A DNA stretch of 64,000 nt from Trochalopteron elliotii. Lineage: Eukaryota; Chordata; Aves; Passeriformes; Leiothrichidae. Within the stretch, counting starts at the first letter, position 1; every line of letters begins with the position of its first letter. The notes beneath the pieces were generated by a model. The model worked only from the letters and a program-made list of their open reading frames with translations, was not told the origin of the DNA and searched no databases. The translations under genes were made by a program, and so were the position numbers. Below, in pieces: positions 1 to 11,245 of the stretch. The stretch lies in the NCBI GenBank assembly GCA_024734555.1, contig JANPWX010020040.1, positions 165,653 through 229,652 on the forward strand, written 5' to 3'.

Positions 1-240
1 CTTTCCCTTTCCCTTTCCCTTTCCCTTTCCCTTTCCCTTTCCCTTTCTGGAACTTCCCTTTCCCTTTTCCCTTTCCCTTTCCCTTTCCCTTTTCCCTTTC
101 CCCTTTCCCTTTCCCTTTCTCTTTCTCTTTCTCTTTCCCTTTCCCTTTCCCTTTCCCTTTCCCTTTCCCTTTCCCTTTCCCTTTCCCTTTCCCTTTCCCT
201 TTCCCTTTCCCTTTCCCTGTCCGGAACTTCCCTTCCCTTT
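1..240. repeat. (CCCTTT)n hexanucleotide array
   Basis: The stretch is nearly pure CCCTTT with short CCCTTTT and CTCTTT variants. It is interrupted twice by the same motif, GGAACTTCCCTT, at 49-60 and 223-234, which are 174 bp or 29 hexamers apart. The array runs off the start of the window, so its length is unknown. The pyrimidine-only strand could form triplex structures. It is not the vertebrate telomere repeat, which would read CCCTAA on this strand. Confidence 0.95.
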
Positions 241-465
241 ATCCAAACACTGACATTTGTCAGGACACTGGAGACAGGCTTTTGAGAAATCTCAGTCCCT
301 TATACAGTTTTATGATGTGACTCTTTTTTTAGTTCATTTCAGCTGTCTTTTAAAAGCTTTTACTGGACTTCATCTTGGTATTTAAGGTGATTACATTACG
401 TTAGAGTGTAACACATACATTCCTCTTAATCCAAAGATATACCTTTGTCTTCAGGAGGATCATTC

Positions 466-1123
466 TGTGTTTGGTTTGGGGGATTTTTTGGTGGGGAGTA
501 GTAGTGACGTGGAATGGTCAGACACTGCTATCCTCCCCAGAAAGTCTCTTCTCAAGAAACCGAGCGGGTGGGCACACAGACAGTCACTTAATCCCAGACA
601 CACACACATCACAGACAGCTCAGCAAAGGAAAATCAGGAAGGGTCTCCTGTGCAGAGTTCCAGCAGGGTTTATCGCGGACACACGCTGAAGGAGTCCAGT
701 GACAAAAGACAGATCAAGAGCGTTCAGGGTTACGTATGGGGTCAGGGGCCAGTGATCTCAAGGTACAAGGGCAGTACGAGGGCAGGGCAAAGGGCAATGA
801 CCTATGGGGAATATGGGGGCAGACAGCCAGCAATACTACAAATGGGGAAACAAGAAAGGAGAAACCTCTAGAACTAAGGAAATACATGACCAATAGAGGT
901 GGGCAGGGCCAACGGGCCAATGGGAAAAGTAAAACTGAAGTAATTAGCATAGTGCTGCAGAACACCCTGGGGGGTAGCCTTTTTCTGTCACCCTAAGTGA
1001 TGAGGCATTCTCAAAGTCTATGGTAGATTCCTCCAGGGCATTGCCCTGGAAGTTCCACTTACAGGCTCAAGGGCCTCCACAGGGTGTTATTTACTTTTTT
1101 ATCAGCTCAAGCCTTTTGATTCA
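466..1123 (-). mobile_element. Candidate solo LTR of an endogenous retrovirus, minus orientation
   Basis: The block is richer in GC and CpG than its surroundings. Read on the minus strand it has the order of an LTR: three ATTGG/TTGG (CCAAT-box) motifs at 890-921, then about 220 bp later a GATAAA polyadenylation-like signal at 669-674, then a tail ending in CA at 466. The tail and CCAAT region resemble class II songbird LTRs as I remember them. A possible 6-bp target duplication is TCATTC at 460-465 against TCATTA at 1124-1129, five of six matching, so the right edge is uncertain. The open frame of 134 codons at 467-871 lies inside this block on the opposite strand and has no recognisable domain. 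Confidence 0.5.
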
Positions 1124-1194
1124 TCATTATGTCACTCAGGCAAATCTCCTTGCAAGCAGTCTGCATCACTCACAGTGCAAGAATGTCCATTACC

Positions 1195-1410
1195 TTAAAA
1201 AAAACCCCAAAAAATGCCCAAAAACCAAAAAACCCCCAAAAAACCTCAAAAAAACAAAAACAAAAAAAGAAAAAGAACTAAACAAAAACCAAAACAAACA
1301 AACAGAAACCCAAACTAAAACAAATACAAAACCCAAACAACAACACCACCACCACCAGCACAAAAAAACCACCCCAAAATCTCAAAACGATTCAACAAAA
1401 CAATCCCCCC
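1195..1410. repeat. A/C-rich low-complexity tract
   Basis: The plus strand is almost only A and C, in irregular AAAACC, AAAAAC and CACCAC blocks with no fixed period. The long frames through it, lysine, proline and threonine-rich on one strand and phenylalanine and valine-rich on the other, follow from this composition and are not taken as genes. Confidence 0.9.
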
Positions 1411-3198
1411 AAAAACTCATGGTACCAGTATCAGTGAGTGAAGAATTTCTTGTGATCTTGTGGCTGTCTCTTTGTGGTAAGCAGTGTGGCTATTTTTTTT
1501 ACTTCCATCCAGGTGATGCAGCTGTGACACACCCATGAATCTTTTTTGAACTCAGAGCTATATCTGCTGCTTACATATCTATTTTGTGTCCTGGTAAACC
1601 AAATGAGAACTTAATGCCACCGCTCATTCTATTCAAAGAACTAACTGCCACAAGAACTTTTAAGTGACACCCTTACCCAGGAGAAGTTACTGAGAAAATG
1701 TGACGTGATCTTGCATGTGTTGTTGTATTTTCATCCAAAGAAAAGCATTATTCCAGAGGTGACTAAGACCTTTTCCAACATTAGAGTAATGCAGTGAGAC
1801 CTCTCTGACAAGTTTTTTTGACACCACTGGCTTATAAGTGAAAAACACCTGGGATTCTTCTCAGGCACTGAAAGCAGCAGAATGAGCCTGACCAGTAATG
1901 GCTTAACTTGCTTATCCTCTGAGAGAAAGTAATTGCATGTGAACTACTCATTAGAAATCATCTCTGGCTTAAAGTAACTCCTTATCCATGTCTGAGAATT
2001 GATTCAGGGAGTTCTAGATGACTTAGGTCAAAAATATGTCACAGACAGGTCTAAGTACATAATGCTGTAGCTGATAAGGTTCCTGTGTCCAGATACATTC
2101 CCTGGCACTAAACGAGCTCAATTTATTTGTACAGATATTGCTACAGGATCCTTGATAAAAATATGGATTTACTATTATAGTGTGGTACACAAATGTCTCA
2201 TGCTGCCATATGTCTTTCACCCTAGACACTTCTGAAGATACTGAGCAAGAATAAAACATGGTTCCTAGAATAAAATTCCTTTTAAGGAAACAATTCCTGT
2301 GTATTCTGTAAATACATTCGAGAACATAATTTAATCCACAGAAATTGAGGATAAACACATTGCCCCAATGCAGTCATGTCTCAGGTAAAAAATGCAGCTG
2401 CTGAAGGAAATAAAGAAAAGGATCTGTAGCCCACGTCCAGACCAAACTCGTTTTCCACAGCATGACTTGGTTCTTGCCCTCTATTAATGTTGTCCCAGCT
2501 CCAGGTAGTGTCAGTGCCAGTTACATTCCCTCCAGTGAGCCACAAAAAGCACCTACAGCATTTTGTGCACTCAACCTGGAGGCAATCTGCTAACACTCAA
2601 ACGCTCATTGAATGGAAAATGATGCAACAGTTGGCTAGCTGGAAACATTATACTATGCAATAAACAATGTGTTTTCCTGTTGTCTCATCTCTGACTCATC
2701 ACAGAGAGGCAGCCATCAAGATATCCCTTGTGTGGGACACTAGAGGGTTAAGAGTCAGGTAAGGTAACTGAGAATAAAGAAATGCTAATGATGAACGCAA
2801 CCAGTTGACTAGTTCTTCCTTGGGTTTTAATGTGCTTGATATCCCAGAGACTTTGACTCTGCTCACAGAAAGAACATTACTACTTCTTTTGTATTCTCTT
2901 TTATCAAATCACCAGCATATTCAAGGTGGGGTTTTTTTTTACCATTTTAAGATGTGTTAATAATGGATTGAGAAGCATATAGTTTTCTTTTTCTCAGAAA
3001 AGAAAACAGAAAAAACCCAAATTTGCTTATTTTTTCTCTAGATTATTCTTTTTTTCTTTTCCTTTTTATGTGCTTGCACAAGACATCCATAAAATTCCTC
3101 CTTATCCTATTTGTTTATCCTAAAACAAAACACCCATGTCAAAGTCAAGCAACTGAGTAGTCAATCATTTAAAATGAAAATATGGCATTTTGCATCAA
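1411..3198. other. Unique AT-rich sequence, nothing recognised
   Basis: Two minus-strand frames of 111 codons (2023-2358) and 71 codons (2381-2596) sit here. Neither shows a domain, a signal peptide or convincing splice context. No repeat family was recognised. Confidence 0.6.
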
Positions 3199-3250
3199 GT
3201 TTTTTGGTTTGTTTTGGTTTGGTTTTTTGGTTTGTTTTGGTTTGGTTTGA
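3199..3250. repeat. T/G-rich tract with a duplicated ~23-bp unit
   Basis: A unit made of T6, GG, TTTG and TTTTGG blocks occurs twice in succession, then ends in GGTTTGG. It is the strand complement of the A/C-rich tracts that recur through the window. Confidence 0.85.
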
Positions 3251-3489
3251 ATAGAATATACACTTTCAGTATCAAGAGGATTCCTATTAATAAGTGAAAA
3301 TCATTGATCTTACCATTTCCCTGTGGTGTCATATACAGTGTGAAAAAAAATCTGAGTTTTGCCACTTTTTCAAAAGAAGCTCCTCAACAATGTTATCTTC
3401 TGGTAAGCTCTACTTTTGCAGATATTAATTGTGATTTAGTAAGTCCAGCTGTCAAGTACAATTATGAGTCCTATTATAATGACACATAT

Positions 3490-3538
3490 TAAAAAAAACC
3501 AAAACAACAACAACAACAAAAAAAACCCCCTCCAAAAC
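3490..3538. repeat. A/C-rich low complexity with (CAA)n core
   Basis: A run of A is followed by about five CAA units, another A run and a C run. It lies about 50 bp upstream of the CR1 fragment. Confidence 0.85.
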
Positions 3539-3589
3539 AGCAAACTCAGCTATTTTAGAATGTGTCTGAAAAATGAGAGGGCACCAAAA

Positions 3590-4122
3590 ACCACTGTCAG
3601 CAGGTTGAGAGAAATGATCCTCTCCGTCTACTCAGCCCTGTGAGGCACATCTGGAGTACTGTGTCCAGGTTTGAGTTCCTCAGGACAAGAGACAAAAGGA
3701 GCTCCTGGAGTGGGTCCAGAGGGCTACAAAGGTGATTAAGAGACTGGAGCATCTCTCTGATGAGGAAAGTCTGAAGGGACTGGACCTGTCCATCCTTGAG
3801 AAAAGACAGCTGAGAGGGGACTGCATCAATGTGTATAAATATCTGAAGGGAAGCCTCAGAGGATGGACTAGGGCTCTGCTCAGGGATGTCAAGCAACAGC
3901 ACAAGAGGAAACAAACAAACTGATGTCCAGGAAATTCCACCTGGACATGGGGAAGAACTTCCTTCCTGTGCAGTGATCAAGCAGTGTAACAGATTTTCCA
4001 GAGAGGATGTGGAATCTTCCTCATGATTTTGAGACATCTCCTGTGAGTTCTCCTTGAATAGAGAGGCTGGACCATGTGAGGAACTGTGGCCCCTTCTAAC
4101 CTAACCCATTCTGGGATGCTGT
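3590..4122 (+). mobile_element. CR1 LINE fragment, 3' part, plus strand
   Basis: The text follows the 3' region of avian CR1 in order. It has the 'CTGGAGTACTGTGTCCAG' segment near 3650, the 'GGGTCCAGAGGGCTACAAAGG' segment near 3712, and then the 'GAGAAAAGACAGCTGAGAGG' and 'GGGGAAGAACTTCCTTCCTG' segments. It ends in 'CCTTCTAACCTAACCC ATTCTG', close to the CR1 terminus. In CR1 this part encodes the C-terminal end of the reverse-transcriptase ORF and the short 3' UTR. Most CR1 copies are 5'-truncated like this one. The open frames here (146 codons minus, 63 codons plus) are remnants or chance frames in the element. The divergence suggests an old copy. Confidence 0.88.
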
Positions 4123-4812
4123 AAGCATTGTCCAGGAGATCTAAAAAAATAAAGTAATTTTTGCTTCTGTAGTCCTGTAACTCCTTGTTTCCTTATCCTT
4201 GCCCTGTTCCCTTCTGAGATACAGCTACGAGTTGTCCTTTTTAAGAAGATGCCATGGAACTGTTCAGCCCCATGTTCTGAATTTCAGAAGCTTCTGTTTC
4301 TTCTCTCTTTTGCATTCAATAAAAATATGGTTCAAGTGTTTCTCTTTGCCCGAAACATGCTGGAGGTAAATCTTGGAACAGATGCCTGGCTGTATATTTG
4401 GCGAGTGGCCTTGCAACCTTACAGAGTTGAGAGAAGTTTTGACCTTGGGATATAAACTTTGCATAGGCAAAGTTTTGTGACTTCATTATGGAATTGTCTA
4501 TGCTATATCCACAATGCAAGTGTGGTATTCCTACAACTGGGAGTTTGTGAGATAAGTGGTATTGGCAAAAAGCCATTTTCCATGAAGAAAACATGCTGAT
4601 AAATTCCTATGTCTCTATTAAAGCTCTGACAAACTTTTGGCCAATAAGACATTTCAGGAGAGACACAGCTGAAGTTTCAGACTTTAAGTCTCTCCAACCC
4701 ATAGAAAGTGACTCTGTGACAGCTGCACTTTTCTAGTCCAGGCTTACCACATCTTATTTGAAGAGACACAAATATCAAAACAGAAAAACTGAGATATTGG
4801 TCCCTTTGAAAT
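4123..4812. other. Unique sequence between CR1 and a pentanucleotide array
   Basis: Three overlapping frames of 68-92 codons occur on both strands near 4250-4594. They exclude one another and none resembles a known protein. Confidence 0.55.
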
Positions 4813-4978
4813 GAAATATTCTATTCTATTCTATTCTATTCTATTCTATTCTATTCTATTCTATTCTATTCTATTCTATTCTATTCTATTCTATTCCATT
4901 CCATTCCATTCCATTCCATTCCATTCCATTCCATTCCACTCCACTCCACTCCATTCCATTCCATTCCATTCCATTCCA
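4813..4978. repeat. (TATTC)n / (CATTC)n / (CACTC)n pentanucleotide microsatellite
   Basis: About 33 pentamers form sharply bounded blocks: TATTC to about 4895, CATTC to about 4936, a short CACTC block to about 4951, and CATTC again to 4978. The serine, isoleucine and phenylalanine-rich frame of 75 codons that crosses it is a product of the repeat. Confidence 0.97.
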
Positions 4979-5159
4979 GCCCTATTTTCAAAAAAACATG
5001 AGGGAGCTGATTGTTTCCAGAGAGTTTTCAGATCCTAGACAAGATACATTTTTCCTTGGTAGTGGGTACAGAGACCAGGGCCACAAAACTTCCAGCTTGA
5101 GTGCCTGAGCTGTGTGTCAAAATAAGTCAAACATAATTTATCTTGACTTTTATACAAGG

Positions 5160-5189
5160 TTAATATACAATTGTGCATTTGTATATTAA
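5160..5189. repeat. Inverted repeat, 11-bp arms, 8-nt loop
   Basis: TTAATATACAA at 5160-5170 is the exact reverse complement of TTGTATATTAA at 5179-5189. The arms are AT-rich, so a chance origin is quite possible. Confidence 0.7.
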
Positions 5190-6719
5190 GTCCTGTATGG
5201 TGTGTTGATGCAATTCTTTAATTACTGTGTCAGTCCTGCTCCACATTATTGAAGCATCTGTGTAGTGCAAAGTTCTTGGCAGCTCTGTAGTTCACCGTGA
5301 GATGTATTCAAGCCTTCCCCAGGTGGCATCTGTTTAGCAAGACTGTTAAAACTCATGAGGCCAAAGATCTTGAAAAACTAAGGATGAACAATCAACAAGC
5401 AATTAACAGTGATGCAGATCACATAAAACAGAACCATATATTTCATCATAACGGAAATCAGCAGTCATATACGCTGCCACTAAATGGACATGGATCTTAA
5501 AATAATACTGATTTTGTCACAAAATATTGCTGCAAAACTCTGTCTGCAGGTAAATATTGACTACCACAGCAACATATTTCAACTAAATTTTAACTAGTAG
5601 ACAGGTATGATATGACTAAACAATGATATGACTACACAATATTCCCTCTGTGGCAGAGTTCCGGGACTAAAAAATTAGATGAATGTTGGATTGTTAAAAT
5701 TTTTCATGTAGTTAATTGATTCAAGATTTATCTCAACTGAAATTCCCACATTTTCAGTTGAATAAGTGCTGGCACAAGGATATGTACCTTAAATGGTAGG
5801 TAGATGACTAAAGCAGATAGGAGAACCATGTCACTTGGTCTTCATAGGATTTACTTATTTCTGGAAACTGTGTAGCAATTAAAAAGAAGCTTCTTATTAG
5901 AAAGAAAATAAAATCTGAACAACTGTAGTATAAACACTTTTCACCCTTATAACTGCAAAAATAATTTACATTGTATTCATAATGCACTAAAGTGCTACCT
6001 GATTTAAAGTAGTGTTAAACAGTGACTCAACTGGCAGAACTGTTTTAAAGGGGTAAAAAATAAAGTAGATGGAGTGGCTGTTCAATAAAACACGATCAGT
6101 AAAGAAACTATAAGTGATATTTTCTCTGTGTGTTCATGGGGTGCAGTCATAAGCACAATCCTGTTTCTGTTTTTATTAATTTATAAGAAAATTAACTTAG
6201 CTACTTTCCCTTGTTATATATGTTTCATTGACTGCTTTCTAGCCAAACTATATGAAGTTCATCTTTGGAACAGGTCGGTTTCTGCACCCTAAAGGTTGCC
6301 CAAAGAAAATGACAGCAGTAGGGATCTACAGATTATTTCACTGCTTACAGAGACATACTTGGCAGAATCTGATTTTGTAAATCAGATTCTCAGAAATGCT
6401 CCACACACTATTCCCATTGTCTTCTTCCTCCAACTCTTTAGCTCTTCATTGCTGCTCAGAGCAACATTTGCCATGTTTCAGCTTTTTACCAAGGAGTTCA
6501 GTAGTAGATAAAATCCCAGCTGCATGTTCATCACCAACAGATTCCTAGGCAAAGGTTATTTTATTTTAGATCCTTGCTTGGCTCAGATCTCTTTGACTCC
6601 ACTGCTGAAGGCAAAGGTTTTCTCTTTCTAAAAAGCATCCAAACCTGTTGTCGCAGATGCTGATTTGCAGAAATGAAAATACGTTTTGGCCCATTCAGTT
6701 ACCAGTTACCCAGTTACTC

Positions 6720-6739
6720 TTTTTTTTTTTTTTTTTTTT
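6720..6739. repeat. Poly(T) run of 20
   Basis: An uninterrupted T run with no retroposed sequence recognised beside it. Confidence 0.9.
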
Positions 6740-7063
6740 CTCATGAGAACTTTAATTCACTTGATATTTGAGAGCTGAATCTATCAGAACTTATGATGCA
6801 ACATGTAAGGGCTTTTTTGCAGTCCCCATTAATGATGGTGGAAATAACAGCTAAGAGACTAGTTCCTCATTACACAGCTATAAAATCTACTAAGACCCAG
6901 GGGGAAAAAAGTTGTTTCCTCAGGGTTAAAAATAAAAAATTAGCCCACCATAAGCAGAAGCTGAAGGCAGCTTGACATCGTTTAACATTTTCAGTTTTGT
7001 TAAAAAACCCAATCTTTTGTAATATTTCACCAATATTTCTTTTTTCTAGTTTTATAATTATGT

Positions 7064-7100
7064 ATATTGTGTGTGTGTGCATGTGTGTATATGTATATAT
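7064..7100. repeat. (TG)n/(TA)n dinucleotide microsatellite
   Basis: Alternating TG steps pass into TATATG steps. The 3' end merges with the left arm of the hairpin that starts at 7090. Confidence 0.85.
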
Positions 7101-7130
7101 GGAGAGAGTCACACACTCCATATATACATA
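7090..7130. repeat. Perfect 15-bp inverted repeat with 11-nt loop
   Basis: TATGTATATATGGAG at 7090-7104 is the exact reverse complement of CTCCATATATACATA at 7116-7130. The loop is AGAGTCACACA. Pairing stops at both ends, since 7089/7131 do not match. The GGAG/CTCC core means the symmetry is not explained by the TA steps alone. Confidence 0.85.
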
Positions 7131-7722
7131 AAATATTAGGTTACATTTAAGAGATTTAGGAGACGATCAATAGTCTCAAAGAACAGAATAGCATAATGTT
7201 TTCTAGAAGTGATTACATCGTAAAAGGATGGTTTTGATAAAATTGGATATTAGTCAAGAAGATTTTTTTCTTCCTTTTTAGTGCCTGGAAAATGTAGGAC
7301 CATATGATTTCCACAAACGTTCCTATTTGTATCTCTCTGATTTATTTATCCCTATTTCTCCATAAGAAATGGCTCATAATTTTGATGACATAGGGAAATT
7401 TGTTCTTAAACACTGACGCCATTCCCTGAATTGTACATAGCACAAAACAAGAAATACAGGATCAGTCAAACTGGATTGGTAAAGCTTCCTGTTCAGTCCA
7501 GAATTCTGTAGAGAAAAAGAGCAGTCTTGGTGGTTTCAGAGTGGAAAAATATGCAATAAGCAGTTCTAAAAAGTTTAATAGGTAGATTCTGGCTTCCACT
7601 CAGAAGCAAGAGGGTTTACATTGGGACTGGTTGGACAATCAGATTTCTAGCTAAGACAGCAGAGAAAAAATGTGTAAATTGGAGATAAAATGTACTTCTT
7701 GGTAATGAATGCATTTTAGCAG
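7131..7722. other. Unique sequence, nothing recognised
   Basis: An AT-rich segment between the hairpin and the MIR-like SINE. No frame of 60 codons or more lies wholly inside it. Confidence 0.6.
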
Positions 7723-7850
7723 GCCCCCATGAGGTATGGAAATGCATTTATCTCCATTTTACAGATAGAAGCTAAGGAACAAAGAGAAGAAGTGACTTAG
7801 TCAAGGTCACACAAGATCCTTACAGCAATGGTGAATTCAGCTTTTGGTGC
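7723..7850 (-). mobile_element. MIR/CORE-SINE-like element, minus orientation
   Basis: The strand shown reads ATGAGGTATGG, then TTATCTCCATTTTACAGAT, then a degraded GAAGCTAAGGAACAAAGAGAAG, AGTGACTTAGTCAAGGTCACACA and a final part near 'GGTGCCAGATTC'. This is the reverse complement of the MIR core, which on its own strand runs TGTGACCTTGGGCAAGT, CCTCATCTGTAAAATGGGGATAA, ACCTCAT. The order and spacing match over more than 100 bp. MIR-type SINEs are very old and rare in birds, so heavy divergence is expected. Confidence 0.8.
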
Positions 7851-10675
7851 CAGATTCCCCTCAAGTAAGGCTACCATTTGACTGAATTTCCCAGACATAC
7901 TTCCAAGGAGAAGAAAAGAAACAAACAAGCAAAAAAATGCACAAACAAAAAATGAAGACTTTGTTCTGACAGAACAATTGTTTTGAACTGGCTATTGGAT
8001 ACCTGGAGTGCTGGCCAAAACATCACTGTGGACACCCTAATCAATTTTACGAAGCTTGCACAATACGGATGCACCTTGAAGGTACCTATCTTAAGTAAAC
8101 AAATGCTACAAGATTGCACACACAGGTGCTGTAAGACCAAAGGCTTTACAGATGTGCCAAGATTTCTGCCAATCCATTTATCAACTATGCAGCACATACA
8201 CAAAAAATGTGTTACATCTTAGAAGCTCTTGATTCTTTGAACACTCATTGTGTTGTCAGTTTCCTGCTGTGCCTCATGGCCAAAAACACCCATTCAAGGA
8301 AAAGCACTGCAGTGCAATCCCCATACATACAGTAAATTGAACTTTGGACCCCACAAACTTCTTACAGTCTTTGGCTGACAAAAAGGTCTTAGATGAAAAT
8401 ATAAGACCCTTTTCTGTATATTACACAGATATTCCACCCCTTGATCCAAAATATTACTGGAAAAAACAATGGTAGTCAAAAGCAGCACTGAAAATTAAGT
8501 GATCCTACTCTGCTTACAGGCACATCCCTTGCACGTGAACCTACATCACAGAAGCTGTAAGAACTTAGAAATTTCTGTGGGGATCATAAAAAGTTCTGAT
8601 GACTCAGCTGCTGGCCCCCCACTCTACACATTAAATACTATTTTACATTCCTCATCTCAAAACTGCTTATGATAATATTTTGTTGTCCATAAACCTCATA
8701 GAGTCATTCTGTTTCTGATCCCTCATTTCTGAGCTTGGTTTCATCAATTAACCTTGCGAAACGATGCCTGTATGATCATTAAGAATAAGATGGAAGTAGA
8801 AGCTGTGAAGCACAATTACTGCTCTGTGAAGCCTTTGTTAGATGTGGCCTAAAATATATGCTGATCTGAGTACGAACACAGAGACTACTTGATTAAAACA
8901 AAAAGTTAATTCATACTTTGGAGGGGAATAAATAAATAAATCAGCATAACCATCTGTGCTGTGTATATCAAAAAGATCTGAGGAAATACTTCTTCAAATC
9001 TCTTCAGGAACATTCAGCTGCAAGACCTGTAATGTTCAGTCTGACATGAACCAAGAAAATAATAGGTAAACTCATAATAATTGGTAAATATTTTCATGGT
9101 AATAAGTATTGTTTTAATGTGGTGATTTCCACTCTAAGGGAATCTTAAGGATAGTAAGGTCTGTATGCCCCCACTAGAGATTTATTAGGCACTATCTCAG
9201 AGATGAACAGCATGGAGTAAGAGAACAGCAGCTCCTAGACCCCAATCTGCAATCTCTCACTGATACTGAGTGCAGAGTCTGCTTGCTGTGGGAAACAGTG
9301 TGAAGTAATTAAAATTATAAAATCTATTCACTGCTATTCTCTAACACTAATGTAGTACAGATTTATTTTTTTTTAAACCCATACAAACAAACTAGACTAC
9401 TGAATAGATAATCACTAACTGAAACTTGTGTTTATCTCTGGAAGATTTTCAGCTCAGGCCTAATCTTAAGATTGTTTAGTAACCATGGTTAGGAATCCTT
9501 TGGTACAACAGTTTGAGTTTTGTGCCTTTCTGCTTTCATTTCTTTTACTCATACTGTATATGCTTACTTTTCATAGTTAAAACTTTTCCTCATCAAGGAT
9601 ACACAACTCCCTATGCAAAACCATTTTAAAAATCAACTTTAAAAGGAGGTTAAATTTGTTTCTCTTAAACGTATAATTTTGTACAGAAAACAACAAAACG
9701 AATTTATGTTAAAAATATTGTTAATGATAGAAAAAGATTTAGAATAGCTGACTGAAACAAAGTGATTAATTTTACTAGTTTAACTATGGCTGTAGTAAGG
9801 CAGTATATTTTCAGGGACACATTTTAGACTCTGACTTTTATAATTTTGACAAAGGAAAATTGACAGGGAAAAATCATGAATCTTGAAAATACCCGTATTT
9901 GATATCTTATATGGGTCACATTATGCCAAAGCATCTTTCAATAGCAGCTATGTAGATGATAAAGCCTAGGCAAAATTTCCCAGTTGTTATTATTATGATT
10001 AACTGATTGTGATCACTTTTAATTGCATATGCAATATATAATCTGTGAATTCTTTGTCAGTTTTAGGGCACCTTTTACTTGACTAGGTGAATCATAGTTC
10101 TGTAGTAGCCTAAGCTGCATACTTATGACCTGTGTGTACTAAAGACGCAAGGACATTCTGCTATGAGGACCGTATTAATGCTTTGACATTTAACTCAAAA
10201 CCCACAATTCATTTCCCCCTACAATTTGTATGAATATTTCTTAGTTGCATCACCTTTATTTAAACATTCACCAGCAGTGACAATAGAAAGGTCTGTTAGT
10301 CATCCAAACTTTCTGCAGCATTGCACTAAACCATCTGAAGATCATTAATGTGCTAATCACAAAAGGAAGAAGAGGAATTTGCAGAACTTTATGAGCAGTT
10401 AATGCAAAGTTAGATCCCAGGATGTCATTTTTAAATAGGAGCAAAAAATGCCTAATATGCATAACTTCTCTTATCATACAGGGAAAATAGCATGACTAAC
10501 TGACTGGCCATGAGCCAGTAGAGCAAAAGTATCACTCTTGGCAGGTGGATTCACTCATGCTGCATATGCAACACATCTTACTGATGGACTGTAGGAAACT
10601 ACTGATACAATGTCAGAGGTGACTTGTTTCATCTCCGCTGAGGTCAAGGTTGGTTCAAGCTCCATATGGCTCAGG
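7851..10675. other. Unique AT-rich sequence, nothing recognised
   Basis: The longest frame is 110 codons on the minus strand (7871-8203), opposite a 79-codon plus frame. Neither has recognisable features. There is a short T run near 9366 and no clear transposon remnant. Confidence 0.6.
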
Positions 10676-10743
10676 ACCTGGACCAAAGCCCAGCAAAGTT
10701 AATATGACCATTTCCATTGACTTTGATAGGTTTTGCATCAGGC
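10676..10743. mobile_element. Ancient palindromic amniote repeat, MITE-like, degenerate
   Basis: The left arm GACCTGGACCAAAGCCCAG and the right arm GGTTTTGCATCAGGC are imperfect inverted copies. 'TTCCATTGACTTTGATAGG' lies between them. This resembles the old amniote palindromic sequence built around 'GGATCAGGCC' and 'CCATTGACTTCAATGG'. I recognise the pattern but not the family name with certainty. Confidence 0.5.
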
Positions 10744-10965
10744 AGTGTAGACAGGAGCAACTGCTGGACTTCAGTCAAGGAGGAAAATGGGAGTAGAATA
10801 GTGAAGTGATGTGCAAAATTCTGAAGAAATCTCACAGGTTTCAGATGTGGTAAAATTTGACTCTGTTGGATGAAACACTTTGATGGCAAAGGTTTCAAAT
10901 CTAGGTTAGCAGTAAATGGTTAAACCATTCTGTAAACTCTGATTATTTTCAGCAATCTATTTTTC

Positions 10966-11245
10966 TCTTTTCTTTTCTTTTCTTTTCTTTTCTTTTCTTT
11001 TCTTTTCTTTTCTTTTCTTTTCTTTTCTTTTCTTTTCTTTTCTTTTCTTTTCTTTTCTTTTCTTTTCTTTTCTTTTCTTTTCTTTTCTTTTCTTTTCTTT
11101 TCTTTTCTTTTCTTTTCTTTTCTTTTCTTTTCTTTTCTTTTCTTTTCTTTTCTTTTCTTTTCTTTTCTTTTCTTTTCTTTTCTTTTCTTTTCTTTTCTTT
11201 TCTTTTCTTTTCTTTTCTTTTCTTTTCTTTTCTTTTCTTTTCTTT
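10966..11245. repeat. (TTTTC)n pentanucleotide microsatellite
   Basis: After a short TTTTTCTC lead-in, about 55 TTTTC units follow without a visible interruption. The minus-strand frame of 109 codons through it is a KRKEK repeat and not a gene. The pure polypyrimidine/polypurine mirror sequence is of the kind that can form H-DNA. Confidence 0.98.

Larger units (their letters stand above)
4979..7063. other. Unique AT-rich sequence
   Basis: It contains an 11-bp inverted repeat at 5160-5189 and a 20-nt T run at 6720-6739. The frames are 60-71 codons long and unremarkable. No transposable element was recognised. Confidence 0.55.

Noticed and set aside
1..240. Interstitial telomere repeat
   Set aside because: The unit is CCCTTT. 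Vertebrate telomere DNA is CCCTAA/TTAGGG.
1020..1538. 172-codon frame
   Set aside because: Most of it is the A/C-rich tract, there is no domain, and the start lies in a probable LTR edge.
3597..4037. 146-codon minus-strand frame
   Set aside because: It is antisense to a CR1 fragment.
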